Shown here piece after piece: positions 17,324 to 27,400 of a stretch of 64,000 bases of DNA. The stretch is from Streptomyces roseicoloratus (GTDB lineage Bacteria > Actinomycetota > Actinomycetes > Streptomycetales > Streptomycetaceae). The DNA lies in the NCBI RefSeq assembly GCF_004117935.1, contig NZ_SDOY01000131.1, positions 62,001-126,000 of the forward strand. Direction: 5' to 3'. Position 1 is the stretch's first letter. Each line of letters starts with the position of its first letter. Position numbers and translations under genes: made by a program. Below the pieces are notes generated by a model, which was given only the letters and a program-made list of their open reading frames with translations, made no database searches and was not told the DNA's origin.

Positions 17324-18364
17324 ATGTCCGGACCGCTGTACGTTCCCGTCCTGCCGGCCAAGCAGCACGCCTGCCAGGCGTACCGGCAGCTGATCCCGTC
17401 CGTGCAGGCGGCCGTCGTGCCGCTGTGGAACCTTCCGCCCCGCGCGGGCGCCCATCCCGACGCACTCGCCGTAGGCGTACGGGACGATCTGTGGCGCGTG
17501 CGGAAGGCCCATCGCCATCATCCGGCCTGGGTCGACTGCCCGTTTGCCGACGAGACGCAGCAGTCGGCGCTGGCCGAGGCGCTGTCCGCGGACGCCGACG
17601 TGAGTCCGTTGCGCCCGGTGACGGGTCCCGACCGCTCGGAGGCCCACCAGGCCGCGATGCTGGAGCACGCCCGGTCCACGGGGAGCGGACTCGGCATACG
17701 CGTCATGCTGCCCGGCGAGTGGGACGACGCCGTCGGCCAGGGCGTCCGCGAACTGGTCGCCCGCGCCGGTCCCGCCGTGGAGACGGACCTCCTGCTGGAC
17801 CTGGACGCCGTCCGGGCCGACCGGACCGACACGGCGAAGGAGTCGCTGCGCGCGCTCGAAGCCCTGATGCCACTGACTCCCTGGCGAACGGCCGCAGTCC
17901 TGGGCGGTGCCTTCCCCGCCGGGCTTCCGGAACACGGCATGGCCGTGGAGCCCCGATGGGACTGGCTGGTGCGGCGCGATCTGCACCGCGCCGGACGGGA
18001 GTTCGTCCGCGCCCTCGCGTACGGCGACTACGGCATCGACTCCACCACGGCGATCGCCCGCGGCCCCTCCACCGACAACGGCGGCGGCCCGCCCTGGGGC
18101 GTGCTGCGGTACACCACCGACGAGTCGTACGTTCTTGTGAAGGTGCCGACGCGAGGCCCCGACCGGTCCGCCTCCGTCCGGGCCGCCGCGCGGGACATCC
18201 TCGCCCTGCCGGACTTCCGGGGTCCGGCGGCGAGCGCGGGCGAGACCTGGCTGCGCGACTGCGCACGCGGGCACGGCCCCAAAGGCACCGGAAACGCCGG
18301 AGTCTGGCTGCGCGTCGGCAACATCCAGCACATCACGCACGTCGTCCGGAGCCTGCGGACCTGA
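17324..18364 (+). CDS. Beta-family protein (T4 beta protein-like)
   Basis: The 346-residue protein starts at ATG with GGGGGAG 7 bases upstream. The opening LYVPVLPAKQHACQAY matches the YVPVL-(K/A)-x-K-x-x-E-x-x-A start of the beta family (Pfam Beta_protein), and the central GxGIRVML and DLLLDLDAV blocks and late IGxT-like region fit an alpha/beta barrel of that family. The biochemical role of the family is not established; members are frequent in phage and mobile-element neighbourhoods. It is transcribed divergently from the giant helicase and convergently with the caspase-helicase gene (18 bases between stops), so it has its own promoter in the 214-base gap upstream. Confidence 0.65.
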   Translation: MSGPLYVPVLPAKQHACQAYRQLIPSVQAAVVPLWNLPPRAGAHPDALAVGVRDDLWRVRKAHRHHPAWVDCPFADETQQSALAEALSADADVSPLRPVTGPDRSEAHQAAMLEHARSTGSGLGIRVMLPGEWDDAVGQGVRELVARAGPAVETDLLLDLDAVRADRTDTAKESLRALEALMPLTPWRTAAVLGGAFPAGLPEHGMAVEPRWDWLVRRDLHRAGREFVRALAYGDYGIDSTTAIARGPSTDNGGGPPWGVLRYTTDESYVLVKVPTRGPDRSASVRAAARDILALPDFRGPAASAGETWLRDCARGHGPKGTGNAGVWLRVGNIQHITHVVRSLRT

Positions 18365-18382
18365 CCCCGCCGGGGAGCGGGC

Positions 18383-21300
18383 TCAGGCGAAGAGCGGCTC
18401 CAGCGTCACGTCACCCGCCAGGATCCGCCACGCCGGCACCCGGACCGTCCGCGCCACGGGTCCGGGCTTCGCGCCGGAGCCGCCGGACGACAGCCCGGGC
18501 AGCAGGTCGCCGCGTGCGTGCGTCAGACGCAGATGGCGGGCCGGGTCCTGCCCGTGCTCGGGCCCGGTGTCGACGAGGACGGCGGTGTTGGCGCCGTCCA
18601 CCGTGAACAGCAGGTCGACGACGTGCCCGCCGACCACCGCCTCGCGCTCCAGATCGGTCACACCACGGCGCCCGAGGAAGTCCTGGAGCCGGTCCGTGAG
18701 CTCCTCACGGAAGGCGCTCCGGGGCCTCGCACCGAAGCCCGCACCGGGCCGGTCCGCCGAAGCCCCCGGCCCCAGTACCTGCGACCGCTCCGCGAGGAGC
18801 GCCGGAAGCCCCGACTGCCCCTGCCAGAAGGCATGGCTGCCCACCGTGATCAGCTGCGACTTCGCCCGAGTGACGGCCACGTTCCACAGGTTGACCTGGC
18901 TCGACACCCAGTGTGTCGTACGGGGCGGGGTGTTGTCGGTGGCCACCGGGCTGAGGACCATGACGTCCCGCTGCCCGCCCTGGAAGGCGTGCACCGTGCC
19001 GACCCGCACGCGGTCGTCGTCCGCCCACACCCGCGCCAGGGCGTCCTTCTGGGCACGGAACGGCGTCACGACGCCCACCGTCGCGTCCTCGGGAAGCCGC
19101 GCGAGCAGCTCGTCCACCGTCTCCCGCACCCGGGCGGCCTCCGCCGCGTTCCGCGAGGACCGGCCGCCCGCGCCCAGCGCGGACGCGCCGTCCGGCACGT
19201 CCACCCAGCCGAGGGCGGGGGCCGGACCGCCCGACCCGACCGGATCGAGCGCCGGAACCTGCTTCCTGACGTCGGTGAGGACCTGCAACTGCCCGGCGTA
19301 GCAGTGACCGTTGACGACATCGGCGATCGCCGGATGGCACCGGTAGTGCTCGTCGAGCAGCAGCGTCTCCTCGCCGTGCTGTGCCGCGGCGTGGTACGCG
19401 GAGTACACGTGGTAGGCGAGCCGGTGATCCTCCAGCTGCGCCGCGCTCAGCCCCGCCCGCACGCGGGCCTGCCGCTCCTGCTGCGCCGTGATCCCGGGAA
19501 TGTGTCCGAGCTGCATCGGGTCCCCGATGATCAGCGCCCGCTTGGCCCGGAACAGCAGCGGCAGCACCGCCGGGATCGAGCACTGGCTGGCCTCGTCGAT
19601 CACGACGAGGTCGAACAGCTCCGGGACCAGTTCGAGCTGACGCACCGAGTGCGTGCTGATGGCCCAGCCCTTCAGGTGCGCCATCAGACTGCGCTGGCTC
19701 TTCCAGAAGCCGGAGCGCCGGCGCAGGGCCTGAAGCCGCTGGGCCATCAGCGACCGCCCCCGCGTCATCGCCTCGGCGGACACGGCCCGGGCCAGCTCGC
19801 CCGACACCTCCGACAGACCCGCCCGGCTCTCCAGCCGCGCCTGCTTCAACGCCTCCTCGTCCAGGGCGAGATGCCCCGGTACGAGGCTCCTCAGCGCGCC
19901 CTCCACCCCGGCGGCCTCGGCCAGGGCGAGCAGCAGCTCGGGCGGTACGGGCCGTTCCGCGGCCCAGTCCGGCCACGCGCCCGTACCGCCCTCCCCGGCG
20001 GAGGCGACGAACGCGGACAGCGCCCGCCCCCTGCGCCACCGCCCGAAGGAGTACCAGCGCGCGACGGCGGCCCTGCGCGCCCGCTCCTCCCAGCCGGCGA
20101 GCGCAGCGCCCCCGCCTTCGGACCACACCCGCTCCAACAGCGCCACCGGCAGCCCGAGCTCGTCCGAGCGGCGCGCCCGCTCCCGCAGCAGCTCCAGCAG
20201 CCGCGCCTCCTCGCCGACCAGCCGCGCCGCCTCGGCCTCGTGCACAGCGGCCCGGACGTGCCGGTTCCTGAGGTCGCCCGCCACGGTCGCCGCACCCCGT
20301 GCCGGGGCCTCGACGGGCTCGGCGAGCAGCCGCTCCAGCTTCGCGGCCTCGGCCTCCAGGGCCTCGGAGTTCCCCGTCCGCATGAGCAGCCCAGGCGAGA
20401 TGGCGTCGCAACGCTCGGCCACCACGTTCACGGCCTCGTTGTTCGTGGACGCGACAAGGACGGACTGCCCGGCGGCCACCGCGGTGGCGACCACCGCCGC
20501 CACCACCTCGCTCTTCCCGGTCCCGGGCGGCCCGGTGGACACCGTGAGCGGCCGGGTCATCGCCGACGTGATCACCCGCGCCTGGCTCTCGTTGCACGGC
20601 CCGGGGGAGACCAGGACCGGCGGCGCGTCGAGCCCGGCCGGTTCGCCGTCGCTCCCACCGGTGAGCAGCGCGTCCAGGGCGGTGCCGGGGATTTGGCCGG
20701 CGCGCGTGGACATCTGGAGCAGGTTCTCCACGAGCCCTTCCGACGCGGTCCGTTCCACACCCGAGGGCGCGAGGAGGACGGCGGCGTTGTGGGCCCCCGG
20801 ACGCAGCGAGTCCATGACGGAACGCTCGCTGAGCGCGGACAGGTCGAGCGGCTCCAGCTCCGGGAGTTCGAGCCGCGTCAGGAGTTCCCGCACCGCCTTC
20901 ACCATCTGGGCGGCGTTGCCCTCCTGCCAGGTCGGCTGCCAGCGGCCGAGCAACTCGGCCGCCTCCTCGTCCTCCAGCAGCTCCGTGAGCACACCGCTGT
21001 GCAGCGACGGCACCCCGCTCGGCCGCAGCCGGTCCCGCCCGTCCTCGTCGGGCGCCAGCTCCATCGGCTGGACCAGCAGCGGCGCGATGCGCACGGCGGC
21101 CCGCCGACCGCCGTTCCCGCCGCGCTCGGGCAGCGTGACGGCCGGATACCCGTACCAGTACTCCTGTAGCCCGGCCTCGTCGACCTTCGCGCCGGTGCTC
21201 TTCGCCTTGGGCAGTCCACCGGGCGCGGGAAGACCGGACCCCAGTCCCGACTGGATCGTCTCCGGCCCCTGCCCCAGCAGGAAGTAGTCGGAGTTCCGGC

Positions 21301-22258
21301 CACTGTCCCGGTCCGGCAGCATCTTCGACTCGGCCTGCGCCCGCAGGCAGTGTGCGTAGTAGCGCAGCAGACGCTCCCGGTCCACGCCGTCGTGCGCGTC
21401 CTGCGCGACGAGGCCGCGGGCCTTCGACAACGCCGGGGAGACCGGGGGAGCGCCACCGGCCTCCGGCGGCGGCTCGGGGAGCTGGACGGTCCGCGCCACC
21501 GAGCGGGCCAACGGCAGGGAATGCGTGGCGCGGATGGTGGACTTGGTGGGCCGCTGCTCCTCGGGCACGCCGATGCGCACCATCTGCGCGGTCAGGTACT
21601 CGAACAGGTCGTCCGGCGTGATCCAGCCGCTGTCCTTGATCCGCCCGCTGCGCAGCCCCTCGACGATCTCCCCGGTGAACCGCGACGTGCCGAGCGAGGA
21701 ACCGGCCGGAGCCAGCGCCGAGGCCGCCTGGAGGGCGTCCGAGGCGGTGATGAAGTACACGCCGGTCGGCCGCAGCAGCGTGCTGGGTGCGGGACGTACG
21801 CCCCCGTCGGCCGCTCCCTTGGCCGTCCAGCCCTGGACGACGGAGCCACTGGAGCAGCAGTCGAGCAGCACGACCTTCGACGAGGCCCGGCACGACGTGA
21901 GCATCCGCTCCAGGAACTCGGCCGGCACGGCCGTACCCGGCAGGTCGTCCGGATCGGCGTCCCGGGTCAGGAAGTACAGCTGCCCGTCCGCCTCGCAGAA
22001 CTCCCCGTGCCCGCTGAAGTAGAGCAGCGCCGTCTCGCTGGCCTGCCGCTCCTCAAGGAACGTCTCCACGGCGTGCAGCATCTCGGCCCGCGTCGGCTCC
22101 GCGACCATCGCGCAGTCGTTGTACATGCCGATCTCGGTGCTCTCCAGCACCGCCTGCATGTAGTGCAGGTCCGCCCGCACCGCCGGCAGCTCGTGGTATC
22201 GCCCGTCGTCGTACGTGGATACGCCGATCAGCATGGCGTACCGGTCGTTGTCACTCAC
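18383..22258 (-). CDS. Caspase-like peptidase fused to an SF1 helicase
   Basis: The start is GTG 22258, overlapping the stop of the upstream gene (GTGA); the longer open frame upstream is not coding. The 1291-residue product opens with a peptidase C14 domain: YAMLIGVSTY, catalytic His in YFSGHGE near residue 82 and catalytic Cys in LLDCCSSG near 133. A middle region of unknown fold follows. The second half is an SF1 helicase: GPPGTGKSE near 577, VIDEASQCSIP near 884, DEHYRCHP, GTVHAFQGGQRD near 1086 and VAVTRAKSQ near 1123. The last ~110 residues (DLEREAVVGGHVVDLLF, AVLVDTG, RVPAWRIL) resemble a degenerate PD-(D/E)XK module without an obvious Lys. The layout suggests a nucleic-acid-sensing suicide protease. 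That function is inference. Confidence 0.85.
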   Translation of the reverse strand: MSDNDRYAMLIGVSTYDDGRYHELPAVRADLHYMQAVLESTEIGMYNDCAMVAEPTRAEMLHAVETFLEERQASETALLYFSGHGEFCEADGQLYFLTRDADPDDLPGTAVPAEFLERMLTSCRASSKVVLLDCCSSGSVVQGWTAKGAADGGVRPAPSTLLRPTGVYFITASDALQAASALAPAGSSLGTSRFTGEIVEGLRSGRIKDSGWITPDDLFEYLTAQMVRIGVPEEQRPTKSTIRATHSLPLARSVARTVQLPEPPPEAGGAPPVSPALSKARGLVAQDAHDGVDRERLLRYYAHCLRAQAESKMLPDRDSGRNSDYFLLGQGPETIQSGLGSGLPAPGGLPKAKSTGAKVDEAGLQEYWYGYPAVTLPERGGNGGRRAAVRIAPLLVQPMELAPDEDGRDRLRPSGVPSLHSGVLTELLEDEEAAELLGRWQPTWQEGNAAQMVKAVRELLTRLELPELEPLDLSALSERSVMDSLRPGAHNAAVLLAPSGVERTASEGLVENLLQMSTRAGQIPGTALDALLTGGSDGEPAGLDAPPVLVSPGPCNESQARVITSAMTRPLTVSTGPPGTGKSEVVAAVVATAVAAGQSVLVASTNNEAVNVVAERCDAISPGLLMRTGNSEALEAEAAKLERLLAEPVEAPARGAATVAGDLRNRHVRAAVHEAEAARLVGEEARLLELLRERARRSDELGLPVALLERVWSEGGGAALAGWEERARRAAVARWYSFGRWRRGRALSAFVASAGEGGTGAWPDWAAERPVPPELLLALAEAAGVEGALRSLVPGHLALDEEALKQARLESRAGLSEVSGELARAVSAEAMTRGRSLMAQRLQALRRRSGFWKSQRSLMAHLKGWAISTHSVRQLELVPELFDLVVIDEASQCSIPAVLPLLFRAKRALIIGDPMQLGHIPGITAQQERQARVRAGLSAAQLEDHRLAYHVYSAYHAAAQHGEETLLLDEHYRCHPAIADVVNGHCYAGQLQVLTDVRKQVPALDPVGSGGPAPALGWVDVPDGASALGAGGRSSRNAAEAARVRETVDELLARLPEDATVGVVTPFRAQKDALARVWADDDRVRVGTVHAFQGGQRDVMVLSPVATDNTPPRTTHWVSSQVNLWNVAVTRAKSQLITVGSHAFWQGQSGLPALLAERSQVLGPGASADRPGAGFGARPRSAFREELTDRLQDFLGRRGVTDLEREAVVGGHVVDLLFTVDGANTAVLVDTGPEHGQDPARHLRLTHARGDLLPGLSSGGSGAKPGPVARTVRVPAWRILAGDVTLEPLFA

Positions 22259-22680
22259 GTCGTGCCGGGCCCGCCCTGCGCGCCGTCCCCCTCCGTGGGG
22301 CCGGAGTCTCCGTTGAGGAACCGCTCGATCTGCGCGTCGTCCGCACGGGCCTGCTTCCCGGAGATGGTCAGCGTCGCCCCGTCGGGCCGCGTGACGACGA
22401 TCGTCCGCTGCGGCACGCGCGCCAGCCACAGCTGAAGCGCGGCGGCGACCAGGGAGCCGCCGCCGAACACCAGACCGAGGAGATCGGCGACCGGCCCGCC
22501 CTTGTCGGTGGTGGCGCCGGTGGTCGCGGGCCCGGCCGGAACGTCGAGCGCGGCCTGCGGGTCGGTCTCGGCGAGGGCGGCGAGCAACTCGCGGGCTTCG
22601 CGCCGCGCGCGCAGCGGATCTTCGTCGACGATGGAGATGCGGTAACCGGCGGCCGGGTCGGTGTGATGGGTGCTGCTCAC
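22255..22680 (-). CDS. EACC1-like effector-associated small protein
   Basis: The 141-residue product is read from GTG 22680, which has AAGGGGGAA about 9 bases upstream; an ATG-led longer form lacks such a site. It has an N-terminal RISIVDEDP strand, a helical RARREARELLAAL segment, a single hydrophobic stretch near DLLGLVFGGGSLVAAALQLWL and a C-terminal strand pair RTIVVTRPDGATLTISG. This matches the effector-associated constant component (EACC1) described beside caspases, TIRs and STAND proteins in actinobacterial conflict systems. Its stop overlaps the start of the caspase-helicase by 4 bases, so the two are made together; it is the probable partner or membrane anchor of that effector. Confidence 0.7.
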   Translation of the reverse strand: MSSTHHTDPAAGYRISIVDEDPLRARREARELLAALAETDPQAALDVPAGPATTGATTDKGGPVADLLGLVFGGGSLVAAALQLWLARVPQRTIVVTRPDGATLTISGKQARADDAQIERFLNGDSGPTEGDGAQGGPGTT

Positions 22681-22784
22681 GTGCGCTGTTCCCCCTTGGG
22701 CTCCCCCGTGCAGTGCACACACGGACGCACGACCCTAGCGACATGCGCGGACAGACCGTCGGCCAATTTCCGAAAACCCGCTGG

Positions 22785-23225
22785 TCATTGGCGCGAAAGG
22801 CACACCTCGGCCCACACGGTCTTTCCCGGAGCGCCCACGCGCGGCGCCACCGCCCACCGACTCGCCAGCCGCGCCACGACCAGCAGCCCGCGCCCCGACT
22901 CGGCGTCCGCAGGCGGCTCGTGGGAGGAGAGCAGCGGTACGCGCTCGGTACGGGTGTCGGTGACCTCGACACGCAGGGTGTCCGCCGAGTCGGTGAGCCG
23001 GAGCTGGAAGTCCCGCCCGGACACATGCCCGTGACGCACGGCGTTGCCGGTCAGCTCGGCGGCGATCAGCGTCATCGTCTCGTTGGCGGTCGAGGTGTAC
23101 GGGTGCCCCCAGCTGTCCAGACGGTGGGAGACGAGCCGCCGGGCGAGACGGGCGCCGCGCGGGGAGGACGTGAAGCGCATCGCGAACTCAAGGGCGGTGG
23201 ATACGGGGGAAGTTTCGCTGTTCAT
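22785..23225 (-). CDS. HATPase anti-sigma-like ATP-binding protein
   Basis: The 146-residue protein has the compact GHKL fold of RsbW/SpoIIAB-like kinases: LIAAELTGNAVRHGHV (N-box), LRVEVTDTRTERVP (G1) and ESGRGLLVVARLASRWAV (G2). The length and the lack of a transmembrane segment fit the many orphan copies in Streptomyces. It sits divergently next to an XRE/DUF5753 regulator and a DUF397 gene, a trio repeated many times in Streptomyces genomes and usually linked to regulation of development. Nothing in it points specifically to defence. Confidence 0.8.
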   Translation of the reverse strand: MNSETSPVSTALEFAMRFTSSPRGARLARRLVSHRLDSWGHPYTSTANETMTLIAAELTGNAVRHGHVSGRDFQLRLTDSADTLRVEVTDTRTERVPLLSSHEPPADAESGRGLLVVARLASRWAVAPRVGAPGKTVWAEVCLSRQ

Positions 23226-23374
23226 GAGACACAGGCTGGCGCGTGCCGCTTACGCTGAGTAAGGCCCGACGTGCGTACAGGGGGTAGCGGTAGGCGCGGT
23301 GTCGGTGCCTGTAGGCGGCGCGGAGCGTGACGGCCGACGCGGAGCGGCGTTGGCCGGTGGAGGTGATGGTGGGC

Positions 23375-24235
23375 ATGAACGAATCCACCCAGCGGGCAGA
23401 GGACGACGACCCGGCCGGCGACGCCGCCGCACCGGATCCAGGCTCGGGCATCCTGCGCGTCTTCGGCCGCCAGCTGAAACGGTTCCGGGTACGGGCCGGG
23501 GTGGAGCGGGCGGAGTTCGGGGCGCGGCTGGGGTACTCGGCGTCGACGATCGCGGCGTACGAACAGGGGCGGAGGGTCCCGCCGCCGCGCTTCATCGACC
23601 AGGCGGACGAGTTGCTCGACGCGGGCGAGGTCCTGAAGGAGATGAAGGAGGAGGTTGCGCGGGCGCAGTACCCGGCATTCTTCCGGGACGCGGCGAAGCT
23701 GGAGGCGGAGGCGGTTGAGCTGCACGTGTACGACACGCATGTCGTCAACGGCCTCTTGCAGACCGAGGAGTGCGCCAGGGCGGTGTTCGGCATGTGGCGG
23801 CCGCTCCTCGATGAGTCGGTCATCACGGAGCGGATCGCAGCCCGATTGGCCAGGCAGCAGATCTTCTCCAGGCGCCCACACCCGCACGTGAGCTTCGTGA
23901 TCGAGGAGGCTGTACTTCACAAGCGGCTCGGCGGACGGGACGTCTGGCGAGGCCAGCTGGAGCACATCCTGCTGGTCAGCCAGTCGCGCAACGTCGAGGT
24001 CCAAGTGATGCCGCTCGATCGCGAGGAACATGCGGGCCTCGCAGGGCCTTTCACCTTGATGGAGATGAAAGACGGACGCAGGATTGCCTACGCAGAGGTG
24101 CAGAGCGACAGTCGTCTGCACACCGAGCGGGGCAAGGTCCGTGAGCTGGAGGCTACGTATGGCAGCCTGCGTGCTCAGGCCCTTACACCGTGGGATTCGC
24201 AGGCCCTGATCGAGAAGTTGCTGGGAGACCAATGA
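23375..24235 (+). CDS. XRE-family regulator with DUF5753
   Basis: This 286-residue protein starts at ATG 23375 with GGAGG about 11 bases upstream; an ATG at 23366 is possible. Residues about 22-80 form a helix-turn-helix (LKRFRVRAGVERAEFGARLG, STIAAYEQGRRVPP). The C-terminal two thirds, with YDTHVVNGLLQTEECARAV and VSQSRNVEVQVMPLDREEHAGL, are DUF5753. Such proteins pair with a DUF397 partner, here overlapping by 4 bases downstream, and often with a HATPase, here divergent upstream. The pair behaves in several systems like a regulator with its small antagonist; its target here is unknown. Confidence 0.9.
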   Translation: MNESTQRAEDDDPAGDAAAPDPGSGILRVFGRQLKRFRVRAGVERAEFGARLGYSASTIAAYEQGRRVPPPRFIDQADELLDAGEVLKEMKEEVARAQYPAFFRDAAKLEAEAVELHVYDTHVVNGLLQTEECARAVFGMWRPLLDESVITERIAARLARQQIFSRRPHPHVSFVIEEAVLHKRLGGRDVWRGQLEHILLVSQSRNVEVQVMPLDREEHAGLAGPFTLMEMKDGRRIAYAEVQSDSRLHTERGKVRELEATYGSLRAQALTPWDSQALIEKLLGDQ

Positions 24236-24435
24236 ACGCGAAGAAGCCCAGGCGCGAGAACAACACGCTTGCCTGGTTCAAGAGCAGCTACAGCGCCGGT
24301 GACGGTGGCCAATGCGTCGAGGTGGCCGGGTGCCGGAGCTGTGTCCACGTCCGCGACTCCAAGGACGCGGGCCGCCCTGGGCTCGTGGTCGGCACGTCCG
24401 CCTGGACGGCGTTCGTCGGCTTCGCACGGCGGTAG
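24232..24435 (+). CDS. DUF397 protein
   Basis: The 67-residue protein begins at ATG 24232, overlapping the upstream stop (ATGA). It shows the DUF397 signature WFKSSYSAGDGGQCVEVA, then HVRDSKDAGRPGLVV and a terminal W-x-x-F-V. DUF397 proteins are small partners of XRE/DUF5753 regulators (BldB/WhiJ-type modules). It is translationally coupled to the upstream regulator and ends in front of a strong hairpin shared with the convergent methylase gene. Confidence 0.9.
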   Translation: MNAKKPRRENNTLAWFKSSYSAGDGGQCVEVAGCRSCVHVRDSKDAGRPGLVVGTSAWTAFVGFARR

Positions 24436-24446
24436 AACGACAACGT

Positions 24447-24480
24447 GGCTGCCCCGGACCTCGAAGGGTCCGGGGCAGCC
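24447..24480. terminator. Bidirectional hairpin between DUF397 and methylase genes
   Basis: GGCTGCCCCGGACC and GGTCCGGGGCAGCC form perfect 14 bp arms around TCGAAG. The hairpin lies 11 bases after the DUF397 stop and 5 bases after the end of the convergent methylase gene, so it can serve both strands. Confidence 0.75.
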
Positions 24481-24485
24481 GCATG

Positions 24486-27400
24486 TCACGCCGCGCTCGT
24501 CCCGGCCGCCTTCCGCGCCGGAGGCGTCCAACGCCCGAGCTCGATCTCCTTGTCCAGCCGCGCCTGGAAGTGCGCGTGCGCCGCCCGCATCTCGGCTTCA
24601 CGGTCGGCCTTGTAGAAGGGCCCGACGTAGCCGGCGGGGGGCGGGGTGTTGGCGGGGTCGGCGAGGTGGGCTTGGAGATCGAGCCAGTCTTGCTTGGTCT
24701 GGCCGTGACCGTAGGTGTTGTGGTTCGCGGCAATCTTTCTGCCGTCGGCGTCAAAGTACATCGCTGATTCGTAGTCGGCTAGGACCGGATAGCGGGATTT
24801 GTAGATTGCGACGAGCTGGTCAGCAGTAATACCGAGCCAGACAGAAACGAGGGAGTCGAGTTCGACTAGGGCCGCGCGGCGTTCGTACTCGCTACGCAGG
24901 GGAGTGCGGTATTCCCAAGTGGAATCGAGGTCGGCGCCGAGCGGCTTGAGATTCGGCCAGTGGTGGTTTGCCCACTCCTCGTAACCAGCCCAGCGCGGGT
25001 CGAAGAGCTCCTTCCAGAGGGGGGAGTAGTGGCTTGTGAGGGTGTTTAGGCGGAGGGTGCGGAGGAGGAGCGCTGGCGCAAGAGGGTGGGCAGGGTCTAC
25101 GGCGGGCATTTTGTGCGCTTCTGCGACTCGAAGGTCTGAACGGTCTGTGATCCGCAGGAGATAGTCCAGTGGTAGGGCGGCCCAGAACCCGGCAGTAAGG
25201 GCGGTACGGCGATTGTCCGCCAATGCCATTGAGTTGACGGCGTCAATGTGGGCAGTGCCTGGTGGGATTATGGCGGCGAACAAGCTGCGGTTGCCGTCAA
25301 AGTCGATCATGCGGCGCCAGGCGAGGCGAAAATGCTGGGTGTAGCGCTTGCCGCCCCAAACCTCTTGCGATGCCTGGTATCGATCGAGGGTGCATGAACG
25401 CACGTAGTTCGTCCGTGGGACATGATCGGCGCCCAACGTGTGAGCAGGAGTCTCGAACCAGTCGCGAGGTGACTTGCATGGGATCTTTGGATTCTGGGCG
25501 AATGGAGTTCCGACCAGGAAGTGGGGCCCTTGGAGTACGACTTCGTCGATGCTGTCAATGTCCGTTGTGGACCAGCGAATTAGGCCGTCCTTCTTGGCGT
25601 TTGTCTCGTTGTACCCTTGAGTGATGGAAGTTGCATGTGCTGCAAGGCGATTGGTGACGAGCGAAAGCGTGGAGACGGCCCCTTGTTCCCTGATGGTGAC
25701 GGGGTAAAGCAGCGGAGCTTCGCTGTCGGGGATCATATTCTCGCCGGAAAGGCGATTCCATTCGGCTAGGCGGATTGCATCTACGTGGATGAGGCGGTCG
25801 CGGTGGGGGCGGCAGTCCCATTTGCCGTCATGCTTAATCCCGGGCAGTGGACCGCGGCCATCGTGGGTGATTGATGACGTAAGCGTCTCGGGCGAGTAGA
25901 GCCAACTGACGTGAGTGAATCCGACAGAATTGGAGGAACCGTAGACGTTGACGCTGAATTTGCGTGTCGGCCCGACATCTTCGAACAGCTGGAGGCGGTT
26001 AGAGAAGTGTGCGTGCATTCGCAAATGCTTATAGGCCGCCTTTCGTAGGGGTCCTTCCTTTACGCCGCTGAAGTGGCTATCGGGATGGATTAGCCCCGTG
26101 GTGCCCGCATGACTTGCATGACGCCACACCTGCGTCATGAACGCGCGGTAGAGGTCTGGGCGGGTCTTGGTGAGCAGGGGGTACATCGGCTGGGAGGTGA
26201 GGAGCGCGGCTGTAGCGGAGGTGCCTACTAGATCATCAAGGATGAAAGCAGTGTTCTTCCCGTCCTTGAGCGTTTCGGCCTTGCGTAGGCGCCACTCCTC
26301 CGCTCCGGGCTTCTCGGACAGTTTGAACCATGCCTCCAACTCGGCCAGAGCCGCATCCTCCTTCCAATCCGGCCTCACCCACGGCGGATTCCCCACCTGC
26401 AGATCAAACCCACCCCGCCCCCCGAACACCTGGGCGTACTCCAACTCCCAGTGGAAGAACCCCTGCCGCTTGGCCACATCCCCCGCGACCCCCACCCACG
26501 GGAACCGCCCCTCCAGCCAGTACGACCGGTCCATGCCCATCCAGTCCGGCAGCTCGTCCTCGTACCGCTCCAGGTCACCGAGCGAGTCGAACGACGCCAC
26601 CAGCGACTCCGCCGGCACGTCGTGCGTGCCAAGCAGCGCCTCCGCGAAGTCCAGCCAGTCGTCCAGGTTCGCCAGCGGGATGACCTCGCGGCGCTGGCCC
26701 GCGAAGGACTGCTCGCCCTTGCGCGTGCCCTTGCGCCGCTTGTCGATGTCGCCGCGCCTTACCTCCTTCACGGTGACGTTCCCGAGGAGGTCGACCTCCT
26801 CGTACGTACGGATCACGTCCGACGCCCCGGATTCCGCAGCAGCCCCGCCCTGCGACGCTGGCACGACCTCCGCCCGCTGGTACCGCGCGTCCGTCCCGTC
26901 CAGCAGCGCAGCCTCCTGCACCGGCCAGAACCAGAGCGCGCACCACGTGTCCATGAGCTTCTTCAGCCGCCAGTACGGGGTGTCCACCGCCGTGAGATCG
27001 GCCAGCACCTTCTCCCGGGGCACGGCCTCCTTCGGCCGGCGCAGCCACTCCGGCTCCGCCTCCCACACGTCCACGCGCCGCGAGATCTCACGCTCGGAGA
27101 TCGTCAGCCGCTGCACGACCAGGTCCCACAGGTACTCGGCCCGCCGCGCCAGGCCCTGCAACCGGGCTGTCTGCTTGGCCGTCGGGGACTTCGTGACCGC
27201 CTTGCGCCACGCACCGAGCGCCTTCGCCGCCTCCGGCGCCAGCGCCTTCGCCTCCTTCTCGGCGGCGACCGCGCCCCACTCCTTCGCCGGGAGGAGGAAG
27301 TGGTGCACCGCGCCCTCCGGCAGCGGGACGCCCGCCTGCGCGTCGGCGAGCGGGTAGCGCTCCGGGGGCGTGCCGAGCCAGCCGCCCTTCTTCAGGCGTT

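Noticed and set aside
22259..23026. An N-terminal extension of the caspase-helicase by 256 codons
   Set aside because: The extension overlaps two other genes in different frames, has shadow-type composition, and the GTG at 22258 overlaps the upstream stop in the usual coupled way.
22785..24435. Treating the HATPase/XRE/DUF397 trio as part of a defence system
   Set aside because: Such trios are scattered in many copies in Streptomyces outside defence loci, and there is no overlap or coupling with the flanking defence genes.
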